A DNA stretch of 45,751 nt from Candidatus Poribacteria bacterium (GCA_022821065.1 JAJEEK010000036.1:1-45751); one strand, 5' to 3'. Positions 16,552 through 25,887 are shown, numbered from the stretch's first letter. Translations and numbers: made by a program. The notes: a model not told the origin generated them from the sequence alone.

Positions 16552-17205
16552 CTACATCGAAAAAGTACCAACAAAGACGTTGTTCGCAGTGCCGCTTTGC
16601 TGCCACGTCACCGGGAGGTGGCTGTCTTTATAGCGGTAGACTTCGGATTTGCCGACGATGGCGTTCTGAATCGCTGTCAGCGGTTTGTACCAAATCTGAT
16701 GCGGTTGTGTGCAGTTTGCACACGGATAGCGGTTGGCACAGAGTGCGAGAATTTCACCGACTGTTACATCGTATTTGGTGCCTTCTTTCGCAAACTTAAT
16801 AGGCGCGGTTTGCGTTGAGACGATTTTTCCTAAAACCTCAGCACGTTTCGTTGTGAGCATGTCTTTAAGTGCGGCGCGCTGTTCTGATGTGGTCTTCACG
16901 TCTACATACAACACGCTCTTACGTGTTTCGGTATCGCTCGCCAAATTATTTTTCGCACTGATAACAGCGACGACGGTTAACCCATCTAACGAAACACCTT
17001 TCCAATTCCCTTTGTGGATGTTCCAGACAGCTGTCGCTTCTCTGCCACCTTCGACATATTCGGCACCGAAGTGGCACGCGCCGACATACACACTCGCGGA
17101 TCGCGCTTCGATGTACTCGCCTTCGACAGTTGCGGTTTCAGTCGCGAAAGCGAATCCCGCTACGAGTGTCAACACGAGTGTCGTCAAAACAAAAATACCT
17201 TTCAT
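16552..17205 (-). CDS. Secreted DUF1326 protein
   Basis: 217 residues with a signal peptide (VLTTLVLTLVAGFAFA, cleaved near residue 21). The body fits DUF1326: YVGACHFGAEYVEGG, GNWKGVSLDGLTVVAVI, SVLYVDVKTTSEQRAALK and a central CANRYPCANC with three cysteines. Such exported proteins are of unknown function; the cysteines could bind metal or form disulfides. AAGGAGGA stands before the ATG and a consensus promoter lies at 17302-17330. It is probably monocistronic. Confidence 0.8.
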   Translation of the reverse strand: MKGIFVLTTLVLTLVAGFAFATETATVEGEYIEARSASVYVGACHFGAEYVEGGREATAVWNIHKGNWKGVSLDGLTVVAVISAKNNLASDTETRKSVLYVDVKTTSEQRAALKDMLTTKRAEVLGKIVSTQTAPIKFAKEGTKYDVTVGEILALCANRYPCANCTQPHQIWYKPLTAIQNAIVGKSEVYRYKDSHLPVTWQQSGTANNVFVGTFSM

Positions 17206-17301
17206 TAACTCTTCCTCCTTACGTTATGCTTTTAAACAGTTCAGTTAGCAAATAGATTTCGCGTTACCGGTCGCGGATTAAGATACTACACCGTTAATGT
17301 T

Positions 17302-17330
17302 ATTATACCGTGACTCTGTAAAAATGTCAA
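17302..17330 (-). promoter_or_regulatory. Consensus sigma-70 promoter of the DUF1326 gene
   Basis: On the minus strand TTGACA (17330-17325), exactly 17 bp, TATAAT (17307-17302): a full consensus match, about 90 nt before the ATG. Confidence 0.8.
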
Positions 17331-17395
17331 TTTTTTTCATAATCACACAATCACGCCAGAGTCATTCAATTCCCTATTTTTTACCCTGATTCCTG

Positions 17396-18061
17396 TCAAG
17401 GTGCTTTATATTTAAGATCGGTGAAATATTTCGACCCATCAATTTGATGAATACGCCACACACCTGACTTCTTTGTGAAATAAAAACGTCCGATCTCAGT
17501 GTAACAAGCTCCATCTGCAAGAACGGCATCGGGCTCGTAGTAGAACGTCGGCCCTTTTGCACTCGCTTCTGTCCAGGGCACGCGAACATTCTGGGGACGA
17601 ATGTAAAAGTCTGTGAGTTCCGCATTCGGATCGCCCTCACAATCCCCTATCGACCAGTTTACTTGAATATAAGTTCTGACATTGTTCCATCCATAGACAT
17701 TACCTGTCGTGTCTGTCCCCCACTCAATTCCGGTTGATATGTCCAGTGTCTCTAGGAGTGCCGTCATATCTTCTTCAACATAGGCTCGAATAAAAGCACG
17801 ATAGACCTGCTGAATCGCTCGTTTTTCGGCTTCAAAATCAATCTCTCTAACGACAACTTCATCTTCCGGCACTTTCTCTATGTAGGACTTATCAATGTAG
17901 GGTGCTGTGGGAAAAAGGACATATTCAATAAAGCGGAGCGGGTCCTCCGTCTGTTCCTGATCAATGCTAAAATCGGCATCACCACAACTGAGAAGACATG
18001 TCAATGCAACTATTCCGAATAGTGCTGTTATCTGAATTCCAAGACCTCTTTTTCGATACAT
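17396..18061 (-). CDS. Lipoprotein with an NTF2/SnoaL-like domain
   Basis: 221 residues from the ATG at 18061, chosen for its GGAGGTGG ribosome site. A lipoprotein signal (ITALFGIVALTCLLSC) is followed by a spacer of about 60 residues. Residues about 75-220 look like an NTF2-like cone: AIQQVYRAFIRAYVEEDMTA, helix, WNNVRTYIQVNWSIG and the final strands IGRFYFTKKSGVWRIHQI. It may bind a small ligand or be an envelope accessory protein. It lies 22 nt after the beta-barrel protein gene, so the two are co-transcribed. Confidence 0.72.
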   Translation of the reverse strand: MYRKRGLGIQITALFGIVALTCLLSCGDADFSIDQEQTEDPLRFIEYVLFPTAPYIDKSYIEKVPEDEVVVREIDFEAEKRAIQQVYRAFIRAYVEEDMTALLETLDISTGIEWGTDTTGNVYGWNNVRTYIQVNWSIGDCEGDPNAELTDFYIRPQNVRVPWTEASAKGPTFYYEPDAVLADGACYTEIGRFYFTKKSGVWRIHQIDGSKYFTDLKYKAP

Positions 18062-18083
18062 GATACCACCTCCGCAAAATGCG

Positions 18084-18797
18084 CTAATAGGCGAGGACAC
18101 TGAGGGTTAGCGAATAAGTGACGACCTCATCTATGAGTTCTATTTCGCTGATGTCGTCAACCTCCCTCGCGTTAGCACTCCCGGAACTCACCGTGAAGTC
18201 AAGATTCAGGTGTGGCAAGATCTGATAACCGATACCCCCTGAGAAAATGACACCGGTCTGTCTGGCGTTTTCCAATGTAAGCGGCGGCTGCCACGTTACG
18301 AGCGTCGCCAGTCCAATGTTACCGACGAAGTAAAGACCGAACCTTCGGAATGGATAATACATGAGTCCTGCCCCTGCTGCACCGTTGGCAATCATCGTGT
18401 CCTTGGTGAAATGATCGAGCGGAAGCCACGAAATCCGGCTTGTATAGTAAAGTAGAAACTGGTCGGAGAATCCGTGACCGATTTTCAATTCCGTTACCAA
18501 GGATGCTCTTGCTTGACGCGCAGATGACCACTCGGCTTCCTGCGTATTCCGCCAATAATACGCCGCGAGCGGTTCGGTAAAACTGGTCCTACCAACACCG
18601 ACACCGAAGCCAAAAACAAAACCTTTACGTCGTCCACCGAGTTTCTCTCGGACAAGAGGTCCGCTCCTTTCGTCCATAAGGTTATGCTCACGACTCCAGA
18701 AAGCGTCAGCATTGTCAAACGGATGTAGCATAAAAAGGGTGACAATCAATGTCAAATATCCTAACTGCGATATAACGATTTTCATTTTCAATAGCAT
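18084..18797 (-). CDS. Outer-membrane beta-barrel protein
   Basis: 237 residues with an N-terminal signal (YLTLIVTLFMLHPFDNADA). The rest alternates amphipathic strands rich in Gly and aromatics (FVFGFGVGVGRTSF, GAAGAGLMYYPFRRFGLYFVGNIG, GVIFSGGIGYQILPHLNLDFTV) and ends in an aromatic residue (LSVLAY), a mark of outer-membrane barrels recognised by BamA. An 8- to 10-strand barrel is likely. GGGGAG lies close to the ATG at 18797. It precedes the NTF2-like lipoprotein gene. The function is unknown. Confidence 0.75.
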   Translation of the reverse strand: MLLKMKIVISQLGYLTLIVTLFMLHPFDNADAFWSREHNLMDERSGPLVREKLGGRRKGFVFGFGVGVGRTSFTEPLAAYYWRNTQEAEWSSARQARASLVTELKIGHGFSDQFLLYYTSRISWLPLDHFTKDTMIANGAAGAGLMYYPFRRFGLYFVGNIGLATLVTWQPPLTLENARQTGVIFSGGIGYQILPHLNLDFTVSSGSANAREVDDISEIELIDEVVTYSLTLSVLAY

Positions 18798-18839
18798 TCA
18801 CTCCCCAAGATTAGTTCCTGATCGTTAAGGGCAACCTTC

Positions 18840-19295
18840 CTATGATCTACTTGTGCGTGCAAAGATTAAGATCGCTATAATCACACAGAGGATCAGCACC
18901 CAGTACATAGGGACAGAACTTTGGAGAAAGGTGGCGATGTTATCCTTTTTGGTCATCTTGAGTGGTAAGAAATGGTCGCCACCGTCAACAACTGTTACAG
19001 GTTTACCAACCCGATCACTGTATCCGCTTTTATAGATACTAATGAGATAGCGACCTGCGGGAATCTCCGATCTCTCGTAATCACCATTGGCATCAGTTGT
19101 TGCGGTATATTCCTCTCCATTTGTAGCAACGATCTTGACCTCAACGCCTTCAATCGGATTCTGCATTTCGGTTGTGTCAACAACCTGCCCGCGGACGGTT
19201 CCACCCAGTCGATCGAAGTCATCCTGTGCAAAGGTGATACTGGCAGATATAAAGACACAGCCAATCAACATTAACACTACATTTAAACGCATCAT
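18840..19295 (-). CDS. Exported carboxypeptidase-regulatory-like (CnaB-type) domain protein with C-terminal membrane anchor
   Basis: 151 residues: signal peptide (VVLMLIGCVFISASITFAQ), one Ig-like carboxypeptidase-regulatory domain (residues about 32-112, TVRGQVVDT ... GVEVKIVATNGEEYTATTDANGDY ... PAGRYLISIYKSGY) and a C-terminal transmembrane helix (MYWVLILCVIIAILIFA) ending RTSRS. It probably displays the domain on the periplasmic face of the inner membrane. GAGGAGG precedes the ATG. It lies 42 nt upstream of the beta-barrel gene on the same strand, so the three envelope genes may form one unit. Confidence 0.72.
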   Translation of the reverse strand: MMRLNVVLMLIGCVFISASITFAQDDFDRLGGTVRGQVVDTTEMQNPIEGVEVKIVATNGEEYTATTDANGDYERSEIPAGRYLISIYKSGYSDRVGKPVTVVDGGDHFLPLKMTKKDNIATFLQSSVPMYWVLILCVIIAILIFARTSRS

Positions 19296-19329
19296 CGGGT
19301 TTATCCTCCTCTTGATGACCTATCGGTTC

Positions 19330-20187
19330 CTATTCTTTTTCTTTACCCGCATCCGCTAACAGACGTTGGAGGGTTCCCCCTAAAATCTCCGCTTTATCCG
19401 CCTCTGGAATAAAAGTGCAGTGCGTCCGAAACGCCTCAAGCGAATGCTGATACGTCATAAATCTCCGAACGACCGGATAATCGGATCCCCAACAGAGATG
19501 CCCAGGACCGAAATGTTCGTAGAGGGCGCGCACGATCCAGTGTGTATCCGAATGCGGATAATCCCACGAAACCTGCGAGACATACGCGAAACCTGACATC
19601 TTGATGTGAATATTCGGGACATTTGCGGAAGCGAGTACCTGCTTCAACTGCGGATACGGGTGTTCCTCACCTGCTCGCGCACCCCCCATGTGATGGCACA
19701 GGAATGGAATACTCGGAAACTCCGAAGCAACTTTACGGAGTGCCTCATGCTGATGGCTGCCCATAGCAATACTGGCAATGAGTTTCATGTCGGCTGTTGT
19801 GTGAAAAAAGCGTTCCCCTTCTTCGGAGAAGAACCAACTCCCGTCGTCATCGCCTCTGAGGTAGTGCGTATAACCTTTGAGATTGTATTTCTCCGCAGCC
19901 GCCTTCAACCGATCGGCTGCGCCATCCGTATGATACGTATCCGTCCATGAGCAATCCACATCGGCGAATTGAATCAACCGTTCCGGGTAGCGATCAATGC
20001 ACGCTGCAACATAATCGTTATTGTCAGGATTCCTCTCAATCCGCGCGCAGATAAGCACGGATTTATCAACGTTGTGCAGATCCATTTCGTGGAGGAGTTG
20101 TTCAACTTTGCCACGGCTTTCGTCATCAGGGACAGGCGGTTGGTAGGGCCAACGGGGCCATGCGTGTGTATGTGAATCAATTATCAT
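19330..20187 (-). CDS. Amidohydrolase-family (Amidohydro_2) TIM-barrel hydrolase
   Basis: 285 residues from the ATG at 20187 (MIIDSHTHAWPRW), preceded by CAGGAGAA. An upstream frame overlaps the ABC gene and is not needed. Metal-site motifs are DSHTHAW (residues 4-10), FLCHHMGGARAGE near 170-180, and CWGSDYPVVRR near 233 with the catalytic Asp. This resembles the ACMSD/2-pyrone-4,6-dicarboxylate lactonase branch that hydrolyses or decarboxylates small carboxylated substrates. It follows the ABC ATPase gene, whose stop lies 31 nt upstream, so the substrate may be what that transporter imports. Confidence 0.8.
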   Translation of the reverse strand: MIIDSHTHAWPRWPYQPPVPDDESRGKVEQLLHEMDLHNVDKSVLICARIERNPDNNDYVAACIDRYPERLIQFADVDCSWTDTYHTDGAADRLKAAAEKYNLKGYTHYLRGDDDGSWFFSEEGERFFHTTADMKLIASIAMGSHQHEALRKVASEFPSIPFLCHHMGGARAGEEHPYPQLKQVLASANVPNIHIKMSGFAYVSQVSWDYPHSDTHWIVRALYEHFGPGHLCWGSDYPVVRRFMTYQHSLEAFRTHCTFIPEADKAEILGGTLQRLLADAGKEKE

Positions 20188-20218
20188 TATTTTCTCCTGA
20201 GAATGTTCTTGTCGTTGG

Positions 20219-21766
20219 TCAGACATCCAATTTTGCCTCATGCAATCCGAGCATCAAGGCACCCAATTCCTGCTTATTGGTTTCGGTAGGTTTCACGATA
20301 CCGACAATCTTGCCGTCATACATCACAGCGATTCTGTCGCTGAGATGGAGAAGTTCGTCTAACTCCGAAGAAACCAGTAAAACCGCTTTGCCACGGTTAC
20401 GAGCGTGAATAAGCCGTGTATGGACGAATTCCGCTGCGTGTATATCTAACCCGCGTGTCGGATGCGCGGCAATAATAACTTCCGGGTTCATCTCCAACTC
20501 ACGCGCAATGACAACCTTCTGTTGGTTACCGCCAGAGAGCACGCTAATCCGATCAGAGACATCACCGATACGAATCTGGTATTTGTCCATAGCGTTCAGC
20601 GCAGATCGTTGGATAGATTTTCGCCGAAGCATACCGTACTGACAATACCGCCGCATCTTATGGTGGCCGACAATAAAATTGTCGTCAACGCGGTCATCCA
20701 AACTAATCCCGTGCCGGTGTCTATCGGCTGGGATGTGCGCAACCCGTTCACCGTTTAGCGTAAGCGTTCCGCTATCAATCTGTCGTAGACCCGTCAGTAC
20801 CTCAACCAATTCTGTCTGCCCGTTCCCTTCCACGCCTGCTATCCCGACGATCTCACCTGGAAAAACATCAAGGTTGACCTCGTTAAGGAGTCGTTTGCCG
20901 GTCTCTCTGTTTGACAGGACGTTTCTCCAGCGATGTTTTTTCCTTATATTTTCGCTCTCGGAGAGCGTTACGCCTTCGATACAAAGCATCGGTGTCTTAT
21001 GTTCTGTCTGTTCTCGTGTTACAGCACTTGGAATAACGGGTTCACCGAGCATCATTTCCGCCAACATCGCTGGATCGGTATCGGTTATAGAACAAGTGTT
21101 GACGGCTTGCCCGCGCCGCATCACTGTGACAGCATCGGCAATCGCCATCACTTCATCGAGTTTGTGCGTAATAATAATGAGGCTCTTCCCCTCGTCCTTG
21201 AGGCTTCGCATGCAATTGAAAAGTCCGTCAACCTCTTGCGGTGCAAGCACTGCCGTCGGCTCGTCCATAATGAGAATGTCCGCGCCGTGATAGAGAACTT
21301 TCAAGATTTCAGTGTGCTGCTGTGTACCGATTGGGAGAGATTCAACAGGTGTGTTCAAGGGCACATCAAATCCGAGTTGCGTCGCGAGTTCTGTAATCTT
21401 CTTTTGTGCTTCACGGTAGTCGAGTATGACACCGAGTTTGCACGGTTCTTTGGCAAGTACGATGTTCTGAAGTACAGTGAAGACCGGAATAAGTGTGAAG
21501 TGTTGCTGAACCATCCCTAAACCGAGACGCATCGCATGTCGCGGAGAAGATATATCCGCGCGATTTCCAGTAACAAAAATCTCACCTGCATCGGCTTGAT
21601 ACAGTCCATAGAGAATTTTCATCAACGTAGATTTACCGGCACCATTTTCACCGACGATAGCGTGAATCTCACCGTGTTGGAGCGTAAAATCCACCGAATC
21701 GTTTGCTTGGACCTGCCCAAACTGTTTACTGATGCCGCGCATCTCGATAATGGGTGTGTATGTCAT
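20219..21766 (-). CDS. ABC transporter ATPase with two nucleotide-binding domains (nucleoside/BMP type)
   Basis: 515 residues with two fused ABC domains. The first has Walker A GENGAGKST (39-47), Walker B ILIMDEPT (164-171) and an H-loop His201; its signature is degenerate (PIGTQQH), as is usual here. The second has a degenerate Walker A GVEGNGQTE (311-319) and a clear LSGGNQQK signature. This is the NupO/YufO-like ATPase of BMP-dependent nucleoside or purine importers. It starts 2 nt after the BMP protein gene. The two permease genes normally next in such operons are absent; an amidohydrolase follows instead. Confidence 0.9.
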   Translation of the reverse strand: MTYTPIIEMRGISKQFGQVQANDSVDFTLQHGEIHAIVGENGAGKSTLMKILYGLYQADAGEIFVTGNRADISSPRHAMRLGLGMVQQHFTLIPVFTVLQNIVLAKEPCKLGVILDYREAQKKITELATQLGFDVPLNTPVESLPIGTQQHTEILKVLYHGADILIMDEPTAVLAPQEVDGLFNCMRSLKDEGKSLIIITHKLDEVMAIADAVTVMRRGQAVNTCSITDTDPAMLAEMMLGEPVIPSAVTREQTEHKTPMLCIEGVTLSESENIRKKHRWRNVLSNRETGKRLLNEVNLDVFPGEIVGIAGVEGNGQTELVEVLTGLRQIDSGTLTLNGERVAHIPADRHRHGISLDDRVDDNFIVGHHKMRRYCQYGMLRRKSIQRSALNAMDKYQIRIGDVSDRISVLSGGNQQKVVIARELEMNPEVIIAAHPTRGLDIHAAEFVHTRLIHARNRGKAVLLVSSELDELLHLSDRIAVMYDGKIVGIVKPTETNKQELGALMLGLHEAKLDV

Positions 21767-21768
21767 AC

Positions 21769-22746
21769 CTACTGCCGTTCATGCGGAACAACGATATCGC
21801 CCGCGACAATTTTCGCTTTGAATGCCTCGACCTGCTTCAGAATCTCGTCCGACAGGAGTTCACGGTTCACATCGTCAACGATATATTCCACGCCTCCTTT
21901 TTCGAGTCCATAGTCTTTCAAGCCACCGGAGAAACGACCCTTTTGGACACTCTTGATCGTTTCATAGACGGACATCTCCACCCCCTTGATAACGCTTGTA
22001 AGTACTAAGCCAGGGGCGAGATGGTTGCCGTTAGAATCAACCCATATAATCCACTTTTCTGTCGTTTTCGCGGCTTCAAGCACACCGAGTCCGCTTGCAC
22101 CCGCGGCGGCGAGGATAACATCTACGCCACGGTTATATTGTGCAAGCGCGAGTTCTTTAGCTTTCGCGGGATCGTTGAAGGCTTGCGGCGTAACACCGAC
22201 ATAATCCGTCACCAATTCAGCATCCGGATTCGCCGCCTTAATGCCTGCATGGAAACCGATTTCAAACGCCTCAACGAGCGGTACCTTCATCCCACCGATA
22301 AAACCGATCTGCTTCGTCTCCGTTTTCAACGCCGCCATAACACCTGCTAAGTATGTTCCTTCGTGGGCGCGATAGGTTAGTGAAGCGACATTCGGCTGTT
22401 CAATGATTGCGTCAATCAACGCGAACTTGACATCAGGGAAATCGGCTGCGACACGTTTCATCGGTTCTTGAAAAAGGAAACCGACCCCGATAATCAGATC
22501 GTATTTCAGTTTCGCTAACCTGCGGAGCGTCAATTCGGTATCTGTACTCTGGCTTGGGGTGACCTCTGTCAGCTTGAACCCCCATTCGTTTTCTGCTTTT
22601 TTCGCGCCAGCGTAGGCAGCATCACAAAATGAGAGATCGCCGCGTCCCGTAACATCGTAGATAAGACCGACTTTCAGCGCAGCGGTGGCTGTTCCCGCTA
22701 CGACGAAAAATAAAATAAAAAGTGCAACCAAAATTTTTATGCGCAA
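21769..22746 (-). CDS. BMP-family ABC transporter substrate-binding protein
   Basis: 325 residues with a signal peptide (ILVALFILFFVVAGTATA, cleaved near residue 22), so periplasmic. The start of the mature protein, LKVGLIYDVTGRGDLSFCDAA, is the BmpA/PnrA ligand-binding opening, followed by DLIIGVGFLFQEP and VGFIGGM-like strands (IGFIGGMKVPLVEAFEIGFHAG) and the VDVILAAAGASGLGVLEAA hinge region. The family binds nucleosides. The start is a TTG with AAGGAAAA 4 nt upstream. The gene heads the transporter operon and has a promoter at 22810-22838. Confidence 0.88.
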   Translation of the reverse strand: MRIKILVALFILFFVVAGTATAALKVGLIYDVTGRGDLSFCDAAYAGAKKAENEWGFKLTEVTPSQSTDTELTLRRLAKLKYDLIIGVGFLFQEPMKRVAADFPDVKFALIDAIIEQPNVASLTYRAHEGTYLAGVMAALKTETKQIGFIGGMKVPLVEAFEIGFHAGIKAANPDAELVTDYVGVTPQAFNDPAKAKELALAQYNRGVDVILAAAGASGLGVLEAAKTTEKWIIWVDSNGNHLAPGLVLTSVIKGVEMSVYETIKSVQKGRFSGGLKDYGLEKGGVEYIVDDVNRELLSDEILKQVEAFKAKIVAGDIVVPHERQ

Positions 22747-22809
22747 AATATTTTCCTTTCTATGCGATGATATTTATTGTAAAGCGGTTGGCATGTCCTC
22801 AACACTATT

Positions 22810-22838
22810 ATCATACACCATAATAGACGTACATGCAA
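22810..22838 (-). promoter_or_regulatory. Promoter of the BMP/ABC operon
   Basis: On the minus strand TTGCAT (22838-22833), 17 bp, TATGAT (22815-22810). The remaining divergent gap (22840-23060) contains only short TGCTGCGAA repeats and AT-rich sequence; I see no gene there. Confidence 0.6.
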
Positions 22839-23062
22839 GCCTTCTTATGGCCAATCACAAGTTCAGGGCCATTCAATTTTAAGGAATTATTGGGTTTTAC
22901 GTCTTTTTCTGCAAGATCCGGTGCGAAGTGCTGCGAAATCTAGCGAAATGCTGCGAATATTTCCGTAGGTTGTTTTAAAACATAACATACATGAAGTGTT
23001 AACACCCGCGAAAAGGACAACACCAAAAATCTACAATTGAATGTCCCTGATCCAAGTTAATG

Positions 23063-23091
23063 TTGACTTTTTAATTTTTTAGCGTTATTCT
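23063..23091 (+). promoter_or_regulatory. Promoter of the LamG-like secreted protein gene
   Basis: TTGACT (23063-23068), 17 bp, TATTCT (23086-23091), about 85 nt before the ATG. Confidence 0.55.
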
Positions 23092-23176
23092 ATACTACAA
23101 CTTTCCTGCTGTTGCAGTGATGGCAGGAAATGAAAGACTGAATGTTTAAGTTATGCAACAAAAATGGAGGCGAATT

Positions 23177-23857
23177 ATGAGAGTAGTTATCACGTTGTCG
23201 AAATTAACGGCATTGAGTCTCATCACCGTTTTCGGTATGGTACTTTCCCTACCGACGCACGCTGGAACGCAGTTATGGGACTTCGAGGAAAAACACGATG
23301 ATTGGAAAGTTGCCAACGGGAATTGGGAGATCAAAGGTGGTGTCTACCATGTTGAAAGGGGTGGACAAGCTGAGCACTCTCTCGTTGGCGAAGAAGATTG
23401 GGACGACTACACCATTGAAGCAAAAGTCCGATTGGATGACCACAATTGGGCAGGTATCGTTTTTCGCGCCCAAAGTGAGATGGAGTACTATGTCTACTAC
23501 CTCAACGTTCCGAATAACAAAACAGAACTCTGGCGACATAAAGATGGTGCTTGGAATGCACGCGACAACATCGCGCAAATCCCCGCTGTCGAAAAGGTCG
23601 AAATAAAGAACGACGAATGGATTGATATGAAGGTAGTCGTTGAGGGCAGTAAATTTGAAATCCACCTCAACGGTAAACTTCAGGGCGAACATGAAGACGG
23701 TATGTACAAGACCGGGCAAGTCGGTGTCTGGGCATGGGAAACCGAGGCGAGTTTTGACGATTTCACCGTTTATGGTGATAATATTGAGGATACACTCGCC
23801 GTTGACCCGAATCGCAAGCTGGCAACGACATGGGGACGCATCAAACAGCAGTTTTAG
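23177..23857 (+). CDS. Secreted LamG/DUF1080-like jelly-roll protein with C-terminal VDP-TTWG motif
   Basis: 226 residues from the ATG at 23177, preferred over one 24 nt earlier because GGAGG lies 7 nt upstream. A signal peptide (SLITVFGMVLSLPTHA) precedes a concanavalin-like beta-sandwich: LWDFEEKHDDWKVANGNWEI, YTIEAKVRLDDHNWAGIVFR, WIDMKVVVEGSKFEIHLNGK and GQVGVWAWETEASFDDFTVY, the layout of 3-keto-disaccharide-hydrolase/LamG carbohydrate-binding domains. The last 21 residues (TLAVDP, then LATTWGRIKQ) recur at the end of the protein at 38710-39408, which is otherwise different. It may bind or process surface carbohydrate. Confidence 0.8.
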   Translation: MRVVITLSKLTALSLITVFGMVLSLPTHAGTQLWDFEEKHDDWKVANGNWEIKGGVYHVERGGQAEHSLVGEEDWDDYTIEAKVRLDDHNWAGIVFRAQSEMEYYVYYLNVPNNKTELWRHKDGAWNARDNIAQIPAVEKVEIKNDEWIDMKVVVEGSKFEIHLNGKLQGEHEDGMYKTGQVGVWAWETEASFDDFTVYGDNIEDTLAVDPNRKLATTWGRIKQQF

Positions 23858-23891
23858 AGAACGTCTCTTTAGATCATACGGACAGTGGCAC

Positions 23892-25703
23892 ATGCGACCG
23901 AAAATTTCTTGTTCCACAGTTATATGGGTGGCACTCGTAGGGTGCCACCTTTTTGTCCTATGGCAGGTTCAATATGCCTTCTCCCAGCTGGGAACGCCAA
24001 CCGACATCACAACGCAGATCCGCACCTATAGGGCACAACTCGCTGCGGATGGCGCGCAGGTCTCAATTCGTCTGAAACTCGCAAAATTATACCTCCAAAT
24101 TGAGGCTTACACCGAAGCAGTTGAAGCGTATCAACAGGTCATAACGGTTCTGGATGTAAACAGTGTTCCCAAAAGTGCATCAGATGCACACGACCCCGAT
24201 ATTTCAGAAGTCTATTACGGTCTCGGGTTAGCGCATACTGGACTCGAAAAATTTGACGATGCCATTGCGGCTTACCAACGTTCCATTGCGTCCGCGCCGG
24301 ATTCGGCGTACACCCATGCAGCTTTGGGGAACGCCTACGCCAACACACACCGGTACACCGAAGCACTCAAGGCTTACAAAATAGCCATTGCGTTGGATTC
24401 CAAGGATAAGATGATCCAGCATCAAATCGGGAACGTCTATAGCAAACGCGGCGAACACACAGCAGCGGTCCGGCATCAACGACAGGCGATCGCTCTTGAT
24501 CCGAAATTTGGGGCTGCGCATTATCAATTAGGGCTTCTCTATGCCCACGAAAAGCGGTGGGACGACGCTATTAACGCCTATCGCACCGCATATCAGCACG
24601 ATCCGACGCTTGTTGAGGCTCTTTACAACCTCGCACAAGCGTATCGCCGCATCGGAGATACCACTGCGGCACGTGAGCTGATGGAACGCTTTCAGGAACG
24701 AAAAGCCGTGCTTGATCCGCTCCATCAATTGCGCGGCGCGCTACAACGCACGCAAGACACAACCGAACGCGCGCAGATCCTTGCCAACATCGGTAGACTC
24801 TACCTCAAAGATGAGAATTACGAGAAAGCCGTCTCGGAATACCAGAAAGCACTCGGTATGAACCCGAAATTCGCACCGGCTTATAACGGCATCGGCATCG
24901 CTTATACCATGCTTGGGAGATACCCAAAAGCAATAGATGCGCAGCAGAGCGCATTAGCACTTCAACCGGACTTTGTGGAGGCGCACGCTGGTCTCGGCTT
25001 GGCATATCTCAGACAGAACAGGACAGAACTCGCTTTAAAACATTACCAGCAGGCGGTCGCACTGGACCCGCAATTTGTAGAAGCGCACCTGAAAATTGCG
25101 ATGATTCTGCTGAATCGGGGAAGTTATGCGGCGGCAGCGGAGGCGTATCAGACAATTATCGCACTGAAACCGGACGATGCGGAGGCGTATCATAACCTCG
25201 GTCTCTGTTACGCGTATCAGGCGAGAGCAGCCGGTGATACCCGCCAGCAACTGGATATGGAATTGACCAATGCAGCGTTGACCGCACTTAAAAAAGCAGT
25301 TGATCTTTCGTCACAATCCCCGACTCAACCACTCTTTTTGGCGGAGACCTATTACCTTATCGGTGAGCTCCAAGCAGGTAAAGGCGATTTCAGCGAGGCA
25401 GAGAAGGCGTACTTGGCATCTAAATTGCCGAAGGCGTATCATGCACTCGCACAACTCAGCGCGAAAAAACCGGGTGCCGAACCCGGCGCGACTTTGGAGA
25501 CGGCGCAACGGTATGTCCAACAGGCAATTGACTTAGATCCGAACGTTGCCAGTTATTACAATACACTCGCACTCATTGAATTCCGTCGTGGCGATTATCA
25601 ACAAGCCGAGCAAGCGATCCGAAAAGCGTTAGAACTCGAACCGAACAATCGAAACTACCAACAAGGACTAAAACAGATTTCTGGTAAATTAGCGACTGAC
25701 TGA
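23892..25703 (+). CDS. Exported tetratricopeptide-repeat protein
   Basis: 603 residues. The ATG at 23892 is followed by a hydrophobic segment (VIWVALVGCHLFVLWQVQYAFS) that acts as a signal or anchor, and it is the first start outside the preceding gene. From about residue 45 to the end it is built of at least ten 34-residue TPR units, recognisable by repeats of [AE]xxxYxxAIxLDP, such as AIAAYQRSIASAPDSAYTHA and AVSEYQKALGMNPKFAPAYN. It is probably a periplasmic scaffold for protein complexes. It begins 34 nt after the LamG-like gene, so they are likely co-transcribed. The ribosome site is weak. Confidence 0.82.
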   Translation: MRPKISCSTVIWVALVGCHLFVLWQVQYAFSQLGTPTDITTQIRTYRAQLAADGAQVSIRLKLAKLYLQIEAYTEAVEAYQQVITVLDVNSVPKSASDAHDPDISEVYYGLGLAHTGLEKFDDAIAAYQRSIASAPDSAYTHAALGNAYANTHRYTEALKAYKIAIALDSKDKMIQHQIGNVYSKRGEHTAAVRHQRQAIALDPKFGAAHYQLGLLYAHEKRWDDAINAYRTAYQHDPTLVEALYNLAQAYRRIGDTTAARELMERFQERKAVLDPLHQLRGALQRTQDTTERAQILANIGRLYLKDENYEKAVSEYQKALGMNPKFAPAYNGIGIAYTMLGRYPKAIDAQQSALALQPDFVEAHAGLGLAYLRQNRTELALKHYQQAVALDPQFVEAHLKIAMILLNRGSYAAAAEAYQTIIALKPDDAEAYHNLGLCYAYQARAAGDTRQQLDMELTNAALTALKKAVDLSSQSPTQPLFLAETYYLIGELQAGKGDFSEAEKAYLASKLPKAYHALAQLSAKKPGAEPGATLETAQRYVQQAIDLDPNVASYYNTLALIEFRRGDYQQAEQAIRKALELEPNNRNYQQGLKQISGKLATD

Positions 25704-25756
25704 AGCCATCACGGAGATACTAAAAATCGGAGGACGGTCCACGGTACATATCCGAC

Positions 25757-25785
25757 TTGTAGTTTTTCGTTTGTTGTGATATACT
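25757..25785 (+). promoter_or_regulatory. Probable promoter of the UbiD-reductase-polA operon
   Basis: TTGTAG (25757-25762), 17 bp, TATACT (25780-25785). The stretch after it (about 25835-25865) carries short imperfect repeats of the type CTGACGGCTGACTGCCG. Confidence 0.5.
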
Positions 25786-25887
25786 CATAATTGTCTGATA
25801 ACGAAAAAAGGTGAAATGACGACGCGTTCCTCTTACTGACGGCTGACTGCCGATTGCTGACCGCTAATTAAAAATGAAAGGACTTAC

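Noticed and set aside
20679..21290. Long open frame on the plus strand opposite the ABC ATPase gene
   Set aside because: It is a mirror of a strongly conserved ATPase; its composition (Ser/Arg/Cys-rich) and lack of a ribosome site mark it as a shadow.
22915..22965. Short TGCTGCGAA repeats as a binding array or satellite
   Set aside because: Only two clear copies with irregular spacing; not enough to support a function.
23273..23917. 214-codon open frame on the minus strand opposite the LamG-like gene
   Set aside because: The plus strand encodes a signal peptide and a recognisable beta-sandwich; the antisense frame has no ribosome site and no recognisable features.
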